Part shown: positions 8,683 through 17,168 of the stretch, piece after piece | Layout of the letters: every line of letters begins with the position of its first letter | How positions within the stretch are numbered: position 1 is the stretch's first letter | Assembly: GCA_017795045.1 (NCBI GenBank) | Contig: CP051244.1 | Coordinates: 1,289,407-1,353,406 of the forward strand | Length of the DNA: 64,000 nt | From: Allomuricauda sp. | GTDB taxonomy: Bacteria; Bacteroidota; Bacteroidia; Flavobacteriales; Flavobacteriaceae | Direction of reading: 5' to 3' | Position numbers and translations under genes: made by a program | The notes under the pieces: generated by a model | Seen by the model: the letters and a program-made list of their open reading frames with translations, nothing else | Database searches by the model: none | Told to the model about the DNA's origin: nothing

Positions 8683-8684
8683 GT

Positions 8685-9491
8685 TCAGTCGGTTTTTTTG
8701 AAAATGAGAAGATTTTCTTGGCTGCCATTGGACAGATATAATCGATTGTTTTCAATCTTGTAGGTAGTACCGCTTTGAAGGTTTTTGAGGAAGGTAGACT
8801 CCGCCTCCATATTAGGGCAGGCCATTTTGGTGGAGGCCGCATTGGTAAATCGGAGCAGATCTTTTTCAAAGAAAAGCCCTCCGGTCATCCTATTGCACCC
8901 GGCAAAGCCCGAAAAGCGATTGGTTTTAATGTCGATTTCCATATTGGGAACATCCCTTCCGTTAAAGTCATCTTTTGTTACAGCTTGTCCATCCATTTCT
9001 TCCAAAACCCAAATATCATGAAGTCGATAGTCCGTAATATAGGAACCACAACCCTCAAGGGCATGGGTTTCCTCTTCGCCCGTATATTTATAGGCAATGG
9101 TGACGGTATAGGGCGATTTTTCACCGGACATGGCATTGGTACATTCCTTATGGGCAATGATCACATCCATGGAAACGGCCTCGGTTTGTATGCGGTACAT
9201 ACTTATGTTGGCATCTTGGGCCTTAATGGGCGTGGTATGCGGTGTGATGATGGTATCCTCCATCATGTTCAGTTCCACTCGGTTCTCTTTTACCTTAAGG
9301 CCCCAAAAGGGTTCCGTACCAGCGGCTTTGAAATAGCTGTCGTCCATTTTTATGGTAACGGGTTCAACGGTCTTTATTTGCAGGGTATCTTCCTGTGTGG
9401 CTTCCTCCTTATTGGTGTTGTCCTCTTTTTTCTTCTTCACACAGCTGAAAAGTAGCAGTGCAAAACAAAGTGATATCATTATTTTTTTCAT
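8685..9491 (-). CDS. META domain lipoprotein with COG3650-type N-terminal domain
   Basis: 268 aa. Signal peptide MKKIMISLCFALLLFSC (lipobox FSC), then a Lys/Glu-rich linker. Residues about 50-145 resemble the COG3650 'FWGLKV' domain (FKAAGTEPFWGLKVKENRVEL), residues about 155-265 are a META/HslJ domain (WVLEEMDGQAV...FSGFAGCNRMTGG...TKMACPNMEAESTFLKNL). HslJ-type proteins are outer-membrane or secreted and have been linked to novobiocin resistance and motility in other bacteria. The start overlaps the stop of the upstream META gene (ATGA), showing translational coupling. Confidence 0.85.
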   Translation of the reverse strand: MKKIMISLCFALLLFSCVKKKKEDNTNKEEATQEDTLQIKTVEPVTIKMDDSYFKAAGTEPFWGLKVKENRVELNMMEDTIITPHTTPIKAQDANISMYRIQTEAVSMDVIIAHKECTNAMSGEKSPYTVTIAYKYTGEEETHALEGCGSYITDYRLHDIWVLEEMDGQAVTKDDFNGRDVPNMEIDIKTNRFSGFAGCNRMTGGLFFEKDLLRFTNAASTKMACPNMEAESTFLKNLQSGTTYKIENNRLYLSNGSQENLLIFKKTD

Positions 9492-9907
9492 GGCTCAACT
9501 TTTGTAAAACGCATCATGGGAACTTCACCGATCAATAAATTGAGTTTTCCTTCCTCCAAGGTAAACCCATCTATTTTTTGCATCATAGTTAGAAATTGTC
9601 TTTCACCACCACCGCAGAACATCATGGTAGTAGGTCCGGGTTCCCCAAAGGAAATGGTATTCCCGTCCAAAGTATATTCTGCCGAATAGCCATTACAGCT
9701 ATCGTTTCCTAAGACCTTGCCAGATTCTTGATCAAAGCTGATCTGCGGTTTTTTGTTGGGAAAGAGTCCGTCAAAGGCAATACGGGGGCCGGATATGTAC
9801 TCCAATTCCCATGTGGAACCGAACAATTCAGCGGTAGCATCCGATTTTGGATTACAGGAAATGGTTAAAATCAAAACAAGGGAACAAAGAATACTTGATC
9901 GTTTCAT
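9488..9907 (-). CDS. META domain lipoprotein
   Basis: 139 aa with lipoprotein signal MKRSSILCSLVLILTISC and one META domain: GSTWELEYISGPRIAFDGLFPNKKPQISFD, NDSCNGYSAEYTLDGNTISFG, and MFCGGGERQFLTMMQKIDGF, closely following the HslJ pattern W.L...G...F......GC/SCN......G..I.....TM.C. First gene of a three-lipoprotein operon, overlapping the next gene by 4 bases. The presence of two META proteins side by side suggests duplication followed by fusion of one copy to a COG3650 domain. Confidence 0.85.
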   Translation of the reverse strand: MKRSSILCSLVLILTISCNPKSDATAELFGSTWELEYISGPRIAFDGLFPNKKPQISFDQESGKVLGNDSCNGYSAEYTLDGNTISFGEPGPTTMMFCGGGERQFLTMMQKIDGFTLEEGKLNLLIGEVPMMRFTKVEP

Positions 9908-10000
9908 TTGTGGGAAATTAATGGTTAATGCAAAGAAAAATACTAAAAAAATGCCTTAAATACCCCAACCCTTGGGTTAATTAAATGATAAGAAGCACTC

Positions 10001-10711
10001 TTACTCTTTTCGGATACTCCAAATCTCATAGATGGGCTGCCCTTTACTGCTCAATCCGGAGTGATGCCAATCTCCGTCCTTCAGCTCATAATTGAATCCT
10101 AGACTGGCCCCTACGCGTGAGTCGTCCCTAGAGAAAAACCCAATATTTTCAGTGTATTTGCCATCAACAGTGGTATAGGTGCCCCCTCCGGTTCCCATAA
10201 AAGCTTTGGTCTCTGTGTTATAGGCAATCCATTGAAATCGGGTGCCAGATAGGATTTTCATGGTCTTTCTGGGTCCTGAGGTATCACGTTTTGTAATCTT
10301 TCCATCCTGCTTACGGCCCGAAATCAGCCATGCTCCCTGTAGATCACCGGGGGTGCCGTCATCCACACGGCTCCAGATTTTTTCCCCAACATAAAGCTTT
10401 CCATCTTTGTAGGTGTAGGGAAACGAATTTGTTGAACCGACCATCTGCGGGTCAAAAGAGGCAAATTCCAAGGTATAGGTCAGCGTGTCATCGTTGGAAG
10501 AAAATTGACCTCCCTTGGTGCCCAAGAACTTTCCATTTTCTTTTTCAAAGAAAGCTTCAGAAAAAAAGCCATGGGTAATAATGGCCACATATTGCACCTC
10601 AACACCATCATCATTGGTGAGGATGGTCTGCCATGCCCCATTTAGATTTTGGGCAAGGCCCGCGGTGAAGAAAAAGATACCTAGAATTAAAAATGAGACG
10701 TTTTTTTTCAT
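10001..10711 (-). CDS. Secreted lipocalin-like protein
   Basis: 236 aa from the ATG at 10711. Signal peptide MKKNVSFLILGIFFFTAGLAQ with no lipobox Cys, so probably periplasmic or secreted. It has two similar halves of about 105 residues, each starting with L.GAW ('LNGAWQTILTNDDGVE', 'LQGAWLISGRKQDGK') followed by '...GFF/FQW...F.GT.GG.(F/T)' and '(T)YTLEF/TENIGF' strands, so a tandem duplication of a small beta-barrel unit. No enzymatic motif. Starts 2 bases after the stop of the NTF2-like gene, hence the same operon. Confidence 0.7.
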   Translation of the reverse strand: MKKNVSFLILGIFFFTAGLAQNLNGAWQTILTNDDGVEVQYVAIITHGFFSEAFFEKENGKFLGTKGGQFSSNDDTLTYTLEFASFDPQMVGSTNSFPYTYKDGKLYVGEKIWSRVDDGTPGDLQGAWLISGRKQDGKITKRDTSGPRKTMKILSGTRFQWIAYNTETKAFMGTGGGTYTTVDGKYTENIGFFSRDDSRVGASLGFNYELKDGDWHHSGLSSKGQPIYEIWSIRKE

Positions 10712-10713
10712 GA

Positions 10714-11091
10714 TCAATACATTTTATTGGTGTGGGCAGATTTTTTTGGGATTTGTTGGATGGCATCCCAATGTTCGCATATTTTACCTTTTTCATCAAA
10801 ACGGAAAAAATCCATGGTGACATACTCATCATTGTCTGGCCAGATTTGATGGGTGTGCAGGGCAACCAAATTTTCTTCTGAAATACATCGTACAAATTCG
10901 ATGGATTTATTGGGGTATTCCTTTTGCATTCTCTCAAAATAAGAAATAAAGCCTTCTATACCATCGGCCACATCTGGGTTATGTTGAATATAAACATCCC
11001 CCACATACTTTTCGACGGCTGCCCTGGGGTTTCCTTCATACGCCATTTTATAAAAGGCTATTGCATTATTTTTATTTGATACTGAATCCAT
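10714..11091 (-). CDS. NTF2-like/SnoaL-like polyketide cyclase family protein
   Basis: 125 aa from the ATG at 11091 (MDSVSNKNNAIAFYKMAYEG). The cone-shaped NTF2 fold is indicated by YVGDVYIQHNPDVADGIEGFISYFERM, then VALHTHQIWPDNDEYVTMDFFRFDEKGKICEHWDAIQ, which is the normal SnoaL-like end with the 'DFFR..DGKI.EHWD' motif. Such proteins bind small hydrophobic molecules or act as isomerases; the ligand is not predictable. An upstream in-frame extension to 11148 would run through the terminator hairpin at 11101-11145, so it is not used. Confidence 0.85.
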   Translation of the reverse strand: MDSVSNKNNAIAFYKMAYEGNPRAAVEKYVGDVYIQHNPDVADGIEGFISYFERMQKEYPNKSIEFVRCISEENLVALHTHQIWPDNDEYVTMDFFRFDEKGKICEHWDAIQQIPKKSAHTNKMY

Positions 11092-11100
11092 AGTTTGGTA

Positions 11101-11145
11101 TAAAAACAAAAATGCTGTTGTCTTAGGAATAAAACAACAGCATTT
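11101..11145 (-). terminator. Intrinsic terminator after the cytochrome c gene
   Basis: A perfect 12-bp stem (AAATGCTGTTGT at 11110-11121 with ACAACAGCATTT at 11134-11145). Read on the minus strand it is followed by a T-rich tract (TTTTTGTTTTT). It separates the cytochrome c gene from the NTF2-like gene. Confidence 0.8.
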
Positions 11146-11165
11146 CAAAGATGTATATTGGGTAC

Positions 11166-11645
11166 TTACAGAGTCCTAAGATATTCTGCAACGTCCCTTG
11201 CCTCTTCTTCCGTAAGGTTTTGATTGAGCATGATGGCATTGTTGTTTTCCTTGAGCAAGGCCTTGGCAATTGGATCTTCCTTAAGCATTCCATCAGGATT
11301 CAAAATCATGTTCATGACCCACTCAGGGCTTCTACGATCATAGATGCCTTTCATGGCCGGACCGATCATCTTTTGATCGACCATATGGCAGGCAACACAA
11401 ATGGATTCGAACGTGGCTTTTCCTCGTTCGGCCATTTCTTGGTTGACCTCGGCTGCGAAATCAACATTTTTTATTGGCCCAACCCCTTTGTTGTCCATAT
11501 CAATTGGAACCCCTTCACTGGCTTGTACTTTTTTCTCTTCAGTTTTGGTCCTGCTTACTTCAAAACCATCCTTTTTTTCTTCCTTTTTACCACCGCAGCT
11601 TGCCACGAAGGCCCCCAATGCTAGAAATACAAGTATTTTTTTCAT
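11166..11645 (-). CDS. Lipid-anchored cytochrome c
   Basis: 159 aa from the ATG at 11645. Signal peptide MKKILVFLALGAFVASC gives a lipidated Cys followed by a Lys/Glu-rich linker; the class I cytochrome c domain spans about residues 75-159, with heme motif CVACH, the later IGPAMKGIYDRR, a candidate Met ligand in ILNPDGMLKEDP or NNNAIMLNQN, and the typical end LTEEEARDVAEYLRTL. Likely a periplasmic electron carrier attached to a membrane. No oxidase genes adjacent. A start at 11693 would hide the signal peptide. Confidence 0.88.
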   Translation of the reverse strand: MKKILVFLALGAFVASCGGKKEEKKDGFEVSRTKTEEKKVQASEGVPIDMDNKGVGPIKNVDFAAEVNQEMAERGKATFESICVACHMVDQKMIGPAMKGIYDRRSPEWVMNMILNPDGMLKEDPIAKALLKENNNAIMLNQNLTEEEARDVAEYLRTL

Positions 11646-11758
11646 TCTGAATGTAATTGTAGTTTGTGTAAATGCAGCTACTAAGATAGGCATTTAAGGT
11701 CTAATTTTTATGGGTTTTTGGAGTTACCGCTACAATCTTTCCCAAGAATGTGATTTAT

Positions 11759-12718
11759 CTAGTGGGAATTGAAAAAATCCAAGCTTCTTTTTTCAGTATA
11801 TGTACAATTATTCTTACCCCAGAAACCTACATGCCCTCCATATTTTGGGATTTCCAAGAACAGGTTCTCATTTTGCCCCGCCTCGAAAATAGGATAACAT
11901 TCCTCTCCTAGGAATGAATCATTTTTTGCATTGATGATGAGGCTGGGAATCGTAATATTTGGCAGAAATTGAAGCGAACTGCATTGGGTGTAGTAATCCA
12001 ATGCATCCTTAAAGTGATGCGCCCTACTGGTGTAGATGTCATCAAAATCCTTAAGGGTCTTGATGTTTTTGATGTCAGAATCTGTGATCAACTCAGGGTA
12101 AAGGTGTTGTTTCTGTCTGAGTTTGGCAATCAAATGCCTTTTAAACCGCTGGGCATATAGTATGTTCTTTGGGGTAAGCAATTGTTCGCAGGAACTCCGC
12201 AGGTTACAGGGGACAGATATGGCCACCCCTCCCTTGATTTCTTTGGGAACTGTATTGCGTTCACCCAAATATTTGAGCAAAAGATTACCGCCCAAGCTAA
12301 ATCCATTCAGATAGATTTCTGAGTAGGGATAGGTGCTGAGGATATGGGTGATCACTTCCTCCAGATCTTCGGTAGCCCCTGAATGATAGGAACGAAACAA
12401 CGTATTGGGTTCGCCACTACACCCTCTGAAATTCACGGCACAGGCATCGAACCCATTTTGGTTGAACAGCTTGGCGCTACCGGTAATATAGGGGCGTTGC
12501 CCATCGCCTTCGAGGCCATGTAACAGGATGACCAATTTTCTTGTTGGGGTGTTGGAATCGCTCCAATCCAGATCTAAAAAATCACCGTCGGATAAGCGGA
12601 TGCGCTCCCTTTTTTGGACCACACCATCCACCTTACGGACAAGACCGCAATAAATGGTGGACAAATGCCCGCTCTTGAAGAATATGGGAGGGGAATAGTG
12701 GGCAGGAACTTGGGACAT
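11759..12718 (-). CDS. YheT-type alpha/beta hydrolase
   Basis: 319 aa, COG0429 group. The nucleophile elbow is NGFSLGGN (Ser), preceded by VILLHGLEGDGQRPYI and the characteristic VNFRGCSGEPN; the acid is probably D in INAKNDSFL and the His is in YGGHVGFWG. Members are carboxyl-ester hydrolases of unknown physiological substrate. The start codon overlaps the stop of the bestrophin gene by one base (TAATG), so the two are cotranscribed. Confidence 0.9.
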   Translation of the reverse strand: MSQVPAHYSPPIFFKSGHLSTIYCGLVRKVDGVVQKRERIRLSDGDFLDLDWSDSNTPTRKLVILLHGLEGDGQRPYITGSAKLFNQNGFDACAVNFRGCSGEPNTLFRSYHSGATEDLEEVITHILSTYPYSEIYLNGFSLGGNLLLKYLGERNTVPKEIKGGVAISVPCNLRSSCEQLLTPKNILYAQRFKRHLIAKLRQKQHLYPELITDSDIKNIKTLKDFDDIYTSRAHHFKDALDYYTQCSSLQFLPNITIPSLIINAKNDSFLGEECYPIFEAGQNENLFLEIPKYGGHVGFWGKNNCTYTEKRSLDFFNSH

Positions 12719-13719
12719 TAGTACAAAATATTTTGTTGGGGTTCTACTTTCCCAGGAAGATCTTGTTCACCCAACATGTCCTTAAGGTCTATTTCTATGG
12801 TACGACACAAGGCGGTCATGGGAACATCATTGATACGCCCCTCAAAGGGATCTTCACTATTACTGCCCACCTTTTCCATGGTGGTGAACATCCAGGAAAT
12901 CAATACCGAAAAGAAGACCATAAGTCCAAGATACCACCAGTTAAGGGCCGTATCCACGCTTAGGAGCTGAGTCTCAAAAACGTTGAGGAGTCCAAAAGGC
13001 AATAAAAGGATAAATATCCAAGTGAAGACCGTACTAAAATAGGCATATTGTCTAGGGAACGGTGTGTTTTTGATACGCTCGCACATTCCTTGGAGGTTGT
13101 ACATTTCCTCCAAATCATGATGAAAGATTTGCTTGTCGAACTCTGTTATTTTTCCCTCTTTTAAAAGCTGCTTTAATTGTTTTCCTTGATTTTTAATGAG
13201 GTGTGTGGCCACATTCTTCCGACTTTCTAAATCTGTCAATTCCTCTATGGACAAAAACTGTTCTGCTGCATCGCAAGCCGGGTTCCTTTCCCCGTGTCTG
13301 TCAAAAATGCGTTCAAGGACCCTGTTTTCCCTTAATGAAAAACTATTGGGCTGCCGCAATTGGATGCGCAGTGCATTGATCCAAGCAATATGTCTGTAAA
13401 TCAGGGTAACCTGTGCTTTTCGGTCATTCTCCACCAAGTTCAGCACATTGTTGGCCCAAGTGCGGGAGTAATTAACAATACCGCCCCAAATCTTCCTGCC
13501 TTCCCAGAAGCGATCATAACTTTGACTGTTCTTAAACCCAATGTAGAAAGCAACGGCAATACCGATTACCGATAGGGGTTGAAAAGGAATATCAATATGG
13601 GTCCACCCCAAAGCATGATATAGATAAAAAATGATACCAGCATATAAGATGAAGAAAATGAGATTTTTCCAAGCGTAAAGTAAAATGATATGCCAGCTGA
13701 TGTTTCTTTTGATGTACAT
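12718..13719 (-). CDS. Bestrophin family anion channel (YneE/UPF0187)
   Basis: 333 aa. Begins MYIKRNISWHIILLYAWKNLIFF and has two pairs of membrane segments (about 20-65 and 235-285) around a cytoplasmic helical part. Family signature elements present: 'SVIGIAVAFYIGFKNSQSYDRFWEGRKIWGGIVNYSRTWAN' and the 'F..LLPFGLL......W......' segment, then 'EDPFEG..NDVPMTALCRTIEIDL'. Bacterial homologues form pentameric ion channels. First gene of a two-gene operon with the YheT-type hydrolase. Confidence 0.92.
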   Translation of the reverse strand: MYIKRNISWHIILLYAWKNLIFFILYAGIIFYLYHALGWTHIDIPFQPLSVIGIAVAFYIGFKNSQSYDRFWEGRKIWGGIVNYSRTWANNVLNLVENDRKAQVTLIYRHIAWINALRIQLRQPNSFSLRENRVLERIFDRHGERNPACDAAEQFLSIEELTDLESRKNVATHLIKNQGKQLKQLLKEGKITEFDKQIFHHDLEEMYNLQGMCERIKNTPFPRQYAYFSTVFTWIFILLLPFGLLNVFETQLLSVDTALNWWYLGLMVFFSVLISWMFTTMEKVGSNSEDPFEGRINDVPMTALCRTIEIDLKDMLGEQDLPGKVEPQQNILY

Positions 13720-13774
13720 GGTAGTGTCATTGTTGGTTATGCCTTACCAAAATACAAAAGAAAAGTTACTGGGG

Positions 13775-14752
13775 TCATTCCTTTGGAAAGGTATCCAATA
13801 ACCGGTATTGCGCTTCAATGGATTCTTTGAATTCCTGCTTTAAATTTTTCACCAGTTGCGAAACAGGTAGTATGTCATCAATAGAGGTAACCCCTTGTCC
13901 TGCGGACCATATGGTCTTCCATGCCTTGGCCTCGGTGTTCAGTTCCTTGCCAAAATCTATCTTTCGGTCTTTTTTCAAATCTTCCTCCGAAATCCCGGCA
14001 GCCTTTAGGCTTGCTGCCAAAAAATTGGCATGTACCCCTGAAATGGCGGCAGTGTATATGACATCGCTGGCCCCAGCCTCAATGATCATTTTCCGATATT
14101 CTTCGGGAGCCTTGCTCTCCTCAGCATTGATAAAACGGGTACCCATATAAGCCAAATCGGCCCCCATTTGCAGGGCCGTGGCGATATCCCTTCCCGTACT
14201 GATGCAACCTGAGAGGATGATGGTCTTGTGGAAAAACTTCTTGACTTCGTGTACCAAACTCATGGGGTTGATGTTCCCTGCATGTCCCCCTGCTCCGGCA
14301 GAGACCAAAATAAGTCCGTCCACACCCGCCTCGGCCGCTTTTTCGGCATGTCGTTTTTTAATGATGTCATGAAACACCAAACCACCATAACTGTGAATCG
14401 CATTGACCACTTGGCTCACGGCACCCAAGGAGGTGATGACCAAAGGGACTTTGTGTTTCATACAGAGTTTTACATCGGCTTCCAATCTTGGGTTGGTGGG
14501 ATGCACAATAAGGTTCACCCCAAAAGGGGCAGGCTTTTTGCCCGTTTCTTCCTCAAATTGTTCGAGTTCCGATTTTATCTGGATGAGCCATTCCTCAAAA
14601 CCTTCACTGGTACGTTGGTTAAGGGCCGGGAAGGTGCCCACAATACCGTTTTTGCAACACTCCACCACCAATTTGGGACCGGAGATTAGAAACATGGGGG
14701 CGGCTATAACGGGTAAGGAAAGATCTTTGATAAATTCGGCTTTTTCACTCAT
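13775..14752 (-). CDS. NAD(P)H-dependent flavin oxidoreductase (nitronate monooxygenase family)
   Basis: 325 aa TIM-barrel FMN protein. Motifs: PVIAAPMFLISGP at the N-terminus, FGVNLIVHPTNPR, the FMN phosphate region GLILVSAGAGGHAGNINP, and LSGCISTGRDIATALQMGADLAYMGTRFINAEES. Nitronate monooxygenases oxidise alkyl nitronates such as propionate-3-nitronate; the group also includes enoyl reductases of FabK type, so the substrate is uncertain. Divergent from the thioesterase gene, with a 14-bp palindrome in the gap. Confidence 0.88.
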   Translation of the reverse strand: MSEKAEFIKDLSLPVIAAPMFLISGPKLVVECCKNGIVGTFPALNQRTSEGFEEWLIQIKSELEQFEEETGKKPAPFGVNLIVHPTNPRLEADVKLCMKHKVPLVITSLGAVSQVVNAIHSYGGLVFHDIIKKRHAEKAAEAGVDGLILVSAGAGGHAGNINPMSLVHEVKKFFHKTIILSGCISTGRDIATALQMGADLAYMGTRFINAEESKAPEEYRKMIIEAGASDVIYTAAISGVHANFLAASLKAAGISEEDLKKDRKIDFGKELNTEAKAWKTIWSAGQGVTSIDDILPVSQLVKNLKQEFKESIEAQYRLLDTFPKE

Positions 14753-14841
14753 GAGGTTTGTGTTAAACTATGTTTAAAAATAGGATTTATAATCGCACTT
14801 TATGGGACTCAGTTCTGAAAACTATGGTAATTTTACAATTA

Positions 14842-14855
14842 TTATGCATGCATAA
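14842..14855. promoter_or_regulatory. 14-bp perfect palindrome, candidate operator
   Basis: TTATGCATGCATAA lies in the 117-base gap between the divergent nitronate-monooxygenase-like and thioesterase genes, 15 bases before the thioesterase ATG. Perfect dyad with no hairpin loop, so more likely a protein-binding site than a terminator. Confidence 0.35.
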
Positions 14856-14869
14856 CAAAATAACCCACT

Positions 14870-15346
14870 ATGTTTTTTAAGGAATTTGATATTAGATGGA
14901 GCGATTTGGATGCCAACCGGCATTTGGCCAATTCAGCCTACATCAATTTTATGAGCCATACCCGGATGGCTTACTTGGGCCAATTGGGATTTGACCAAAA
15001 AGGAATGGCCAAGCACAATATAGGTCCGGTGGTCTTTTACGAGCACATGTACTATTTTAAGGAGGTATTTGCTGGAAAACCCGTAAAGGTTTCATTGGGC
15101 TTTGAAGGGATGAGTGAAGATGGGATGTTCTTTGAGTTCAACCATGATTTTTATGACAGCAAGGGAAGAAACTTTGCCCGATGCCAGATGATGGGAGCTT
15201 GGATCGACCTTAAGGAACGAAAACTCATAGGGCTGCCCCAACAATTCCTGGATGCGTTCAACCAAATGGAAAAATCCGAAGGATTCAAGACCTTGACCAA
15301 AGAGGACACCCGAAAGTTTGTGCAGTTGCCCAAAGATTTGGGATGA
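14870..15346 (+). CDS. Acyl-CoA thioesterase, hotdog fold (4HBT/YbgC type)
   Basis: 158 aa. The first 35 residues carry the 4HBT signature 'DIRWSDLDANRHLANSAYINFMSHTRMAYL', including the catalytic Asp of D.D.N.H, followed by VFYEHMYYFKEVFAGKPVKV, a normal hotdog central strand and helix. Hydrolyses acyl-CoA thioesters in the cytoplasm; chain-length preference cannot be read. Monocistronic, divergent from the nitronate monooxygenase. Confidence 0.9.
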   Translation: MFFKEFDIRWSDLDANRHLANSAYINFMSHTRMAYLGQLGFDQKGMAKHNIGPVVFYEHMYYFKEVFAGKPVKVSLGFEGMSEDGMFFEFNHDFYDSKGRNFARCQMMGAWIDLKERKLIGLPQQFLDAFNQMEKSEGFKTLTKEDTRKFVQLPKDLG

Positions 15347-15412
15347 TTTTTTAGAAACTGGTTATTTTAAGTCTCGTTTTGTCCTGATTTGTTTTGGTAG
15401 GGACCGCCTTTT

Positions 15413-15763
15413 TTAGAGTGCCCCCCATTTGGATTTTTTGATTCCGAATGCATAGATAAAATAACCGGCCAGGCACATATAAAAAACACATAAAATTAAC
15501 TCAAGAAGAGACATTTTAGGCTCTTTTAGGTGAAAGAAGAATCCTAATGTGCCTTGTAGTTGAAAAGGAGTGTCAATTTGTTTTGTCGTTAAAAATTGGG
15601 GAAGGTGTTGATGTGCTTTTTCCGTTACCATGTAGAATGCAAAATAAATTCCCCCTAATCCCAACAGGGGGTTCAACCTATAAAATTCTATAAGCTTTCT
15701 ACTGATCCAAAGAAATAGTGCAAAAAGAAGTACCCCAACGATAATACCTAAAAGTAAGTTCAT
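15413..15763 (-). CDS. Small membrane protein, 116 aa
   Basis: Three hydrophobic helices: about 3-20 (LLLGIIVGVLLFALFLWI), 32-48 (LLGLGGIYFAFYMVTE) and 82-108 (LLELILCVFYMCLAGYFIYAFG), with a polar loop between the second and third. No family recognised. Flanked by the thioesterase (convergent) and, 114 bases upstream, the end of the ArsR-EamA operon, so it may be read as a trailing gene of that operon or alone. Confidence 0.65.
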   Translation of the reverse strand: MNLLLGIIVGVLLFALFLWISRKLIEFYRLNPLLGLGGIYFAFYMVTEKAHQHLPQFLTTKQIDTPFQLQGTLGFFFHLKEPKMSLLELILCVFYMCLAGYFIYAFGIKKSKWGAL

Positions 15764-15877
15764 GACTGTTCCAATTTTTCATATCCATAACAAAAAAAGG
15801 TCTAAACTTTTGGTTTGGAGGTTTCCGATTGACGGATGATACGAACGAGTTGATGAATGGGATGTTTCAGCAAATAA

Positions 15878-16768
15878 CTAAGTGTGCTTAGGACGCATAC
15901 TGGCCAAATATACCCCTGCCAATACCAATGCTGTGGCGAGGATTTTTATCCAGGACAAATGGTCTTTTCCCAGCGTTAAAGCAAACAATATTCCAATCAG
16001 GGGTTGCACATAAATGAAGGCCCCAACGGTGGATGCCTTGAGCTGCGTCAATGCAAATACATTGAACAGATAGGTAAGGAAAGTGGTGCCCACCACCACA
16101 AATGCGATGGACCCATAGACCCAAAGAGGCATGGAAGACCATTCAATTTCCAAAAATTCTGGTAAAGTAATGGGAATATTGATGATCAAGGCCAAAGAAA
16201 AGAGCCACTTCATCAAGGTAAAGGGATGGTATTTTTCAATAAGGGTCTTTACCACGATAAGATACGTTCCATAAAATGTGGCATTGACGATAAAAAGAAA
16301 ATTCCCGAGAGGAATGTTTGGCGCATCCTGACGTATTTCGGCACCGAAAAGAATCAATCCGACGGCACCAATAAATCCCATGAGGATGCCCAAACTTTTA
16401 TTGAGGGTTATTTTTTCCTTCAAAAAAAGAGACGAAAGCACCACCACAATAATTGGTGTGATCGTAATCAATACGGCACTGTTGATGGGTGTGGAGAGTT
16501 GAAGCCCCTTAAAAAAGGAGAGCATGTTCACGGACATTCCACAGATGGCACAGATCAAGAGTCGGCCCCAATCTTTTTTTTCAACTTTCTCCTTGGGACC
16601 AAAAAAAGAGATGGCCCAAAACAGGATTGCCGCCCCACCAACACGCAACATAATAAACCCGAAGGGTTTTACGTGCATGGGCATCACCCCTTTTGCCAAG
16701 GTATGGTTAATGCCATAGATGGCAGTAGCCCCTAGGGCGGCTAAAATGGCTAAGGTTCTTTTACTCAT
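15878..16768 (-). CDS. EamA family drug/metabolite exporter
   Basis: 296 aa with ten hydrophobic segments arranged as two EamA repeats (about 5-140 and 150-290). The first repeat starts LAILAALGATAIYGINHTLAKGVMP, the second contains GNFLFIVNATFYGTYLIVVKTLIEKYHP; the 'ST.GAFIYVQPLIGI' segment near the end is typical. DMT transporters export amino acids or other metabolites. Overlaps the ArsC-like gene by 4 bases (ATGA), so it is the last gene of the ArsR operon. Confidence 0.9.
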   Translation of the reverse strand: MSKRTLAILAALGATAIYGINHTLAKGVMPMHVKPFGFIMLRVGGAAILFWAISFFGPKEKVEKKDWGRLLICAICGMSVNMLSFFKGLQLSTPINSAVLITITPIIVVVLSSLFLKEKITLNKSLGILMGFIGAVGLILFGAEIRQDAPNIPLGNFLFIVNATFYGTYLIVVKTLIEKYHPFTLMKWLFSLALIINIPITLPEFLEIEWSSMPLWVYGSIAFVVVGTTFLTYLFNVFALTQLKASTVGAFIYVQPLIGILFALTLGKDHLSWIKILATALVLAGVYLASMRPKHT

Positions 16769-17118
16769 GGATGCAGGGCCTCTTTTGCGGCCTGGACCAC
16801 TTTTTTGGAGTTACCAACAAAGATTTGCCCATCAACCAGGACAACAGGTCTTTTTAAAAAGGTATAATGTTCAAGAATAAGATTTTTGTAATCGTCTTCA
16901 GAAAGCTCCTTTTCATGCAAGCCTTTTTCACGGTAGAGCATGGCCCTTTTGCTGAAAAGAGACTCATAACTTCCCGATAAGGCCGCCATCTCCTCCAATT
17001 GGGTGGAGGTCATGGGCTCTGATTTAATTTCTTGGAGCGCTACGCCTTGTAGAGGTTCCAATTCCTTTAAAATACGCTTACAGGTTGAGCAGCTGCCCAA
17101 ATGGTAAATTTTTTTCAT
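16765..17118 (-). CDS. ArsC/Spx-like thioredoxin-fold reductase
   Basis: 117 aa, ArsC-family fold. The N-terminus MKKIYHLGSCSTCKRIL carries a CxxC redox pair at residues 10 and 13, as in Spx/YffB-type members, rather than the single active Cys of true ArsC. Further family parts: ALQEIKSEPMTSTQLEEMAALSG, LFSKRAMLYREKGL and the end HYTFLKRPVVLVDGQIFVGNSK, which includes the conserved Arg-Pro pair. It could be a redox enzyme rather than an arsenate reductase. Operon position: after the racemase, overlapping EamA. Confidence 0.87.
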   Translation of the reverse strand: MKKIYHLGSCSTCKRILKELEPLQGVALQEIKSEPMTSTQLEEMAALSGSYESLFSKRAMLYREKGLHEKELSEDDYKNLILEHYTFLKRPVVLVDGQIFVGNSKKVVQAAKEALHP

Positions 17119-17168
17119 GTTATAGGTCTCTGTATGTGCAAAGGAACCGATTTTTGATCAAACCGGTA

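Noticed and set aside
8775..9455. Plus-strand frame of about 226 codons opposite the META/COG3650 gene
   Set aside because: The minus-strand gene has signal peptide, operon overlap and two domains; the plus frame is Gly/His/Phe-rich noise.
16765..17118. Calling the ArsC-like gene an arsenate reductase
   Set aside because: The CxxC at residues 10/13 is Spx/YffB-like, and no arsenite pump or other arsenic gene is present; the nearby ArsR lacks the classic metal motif.
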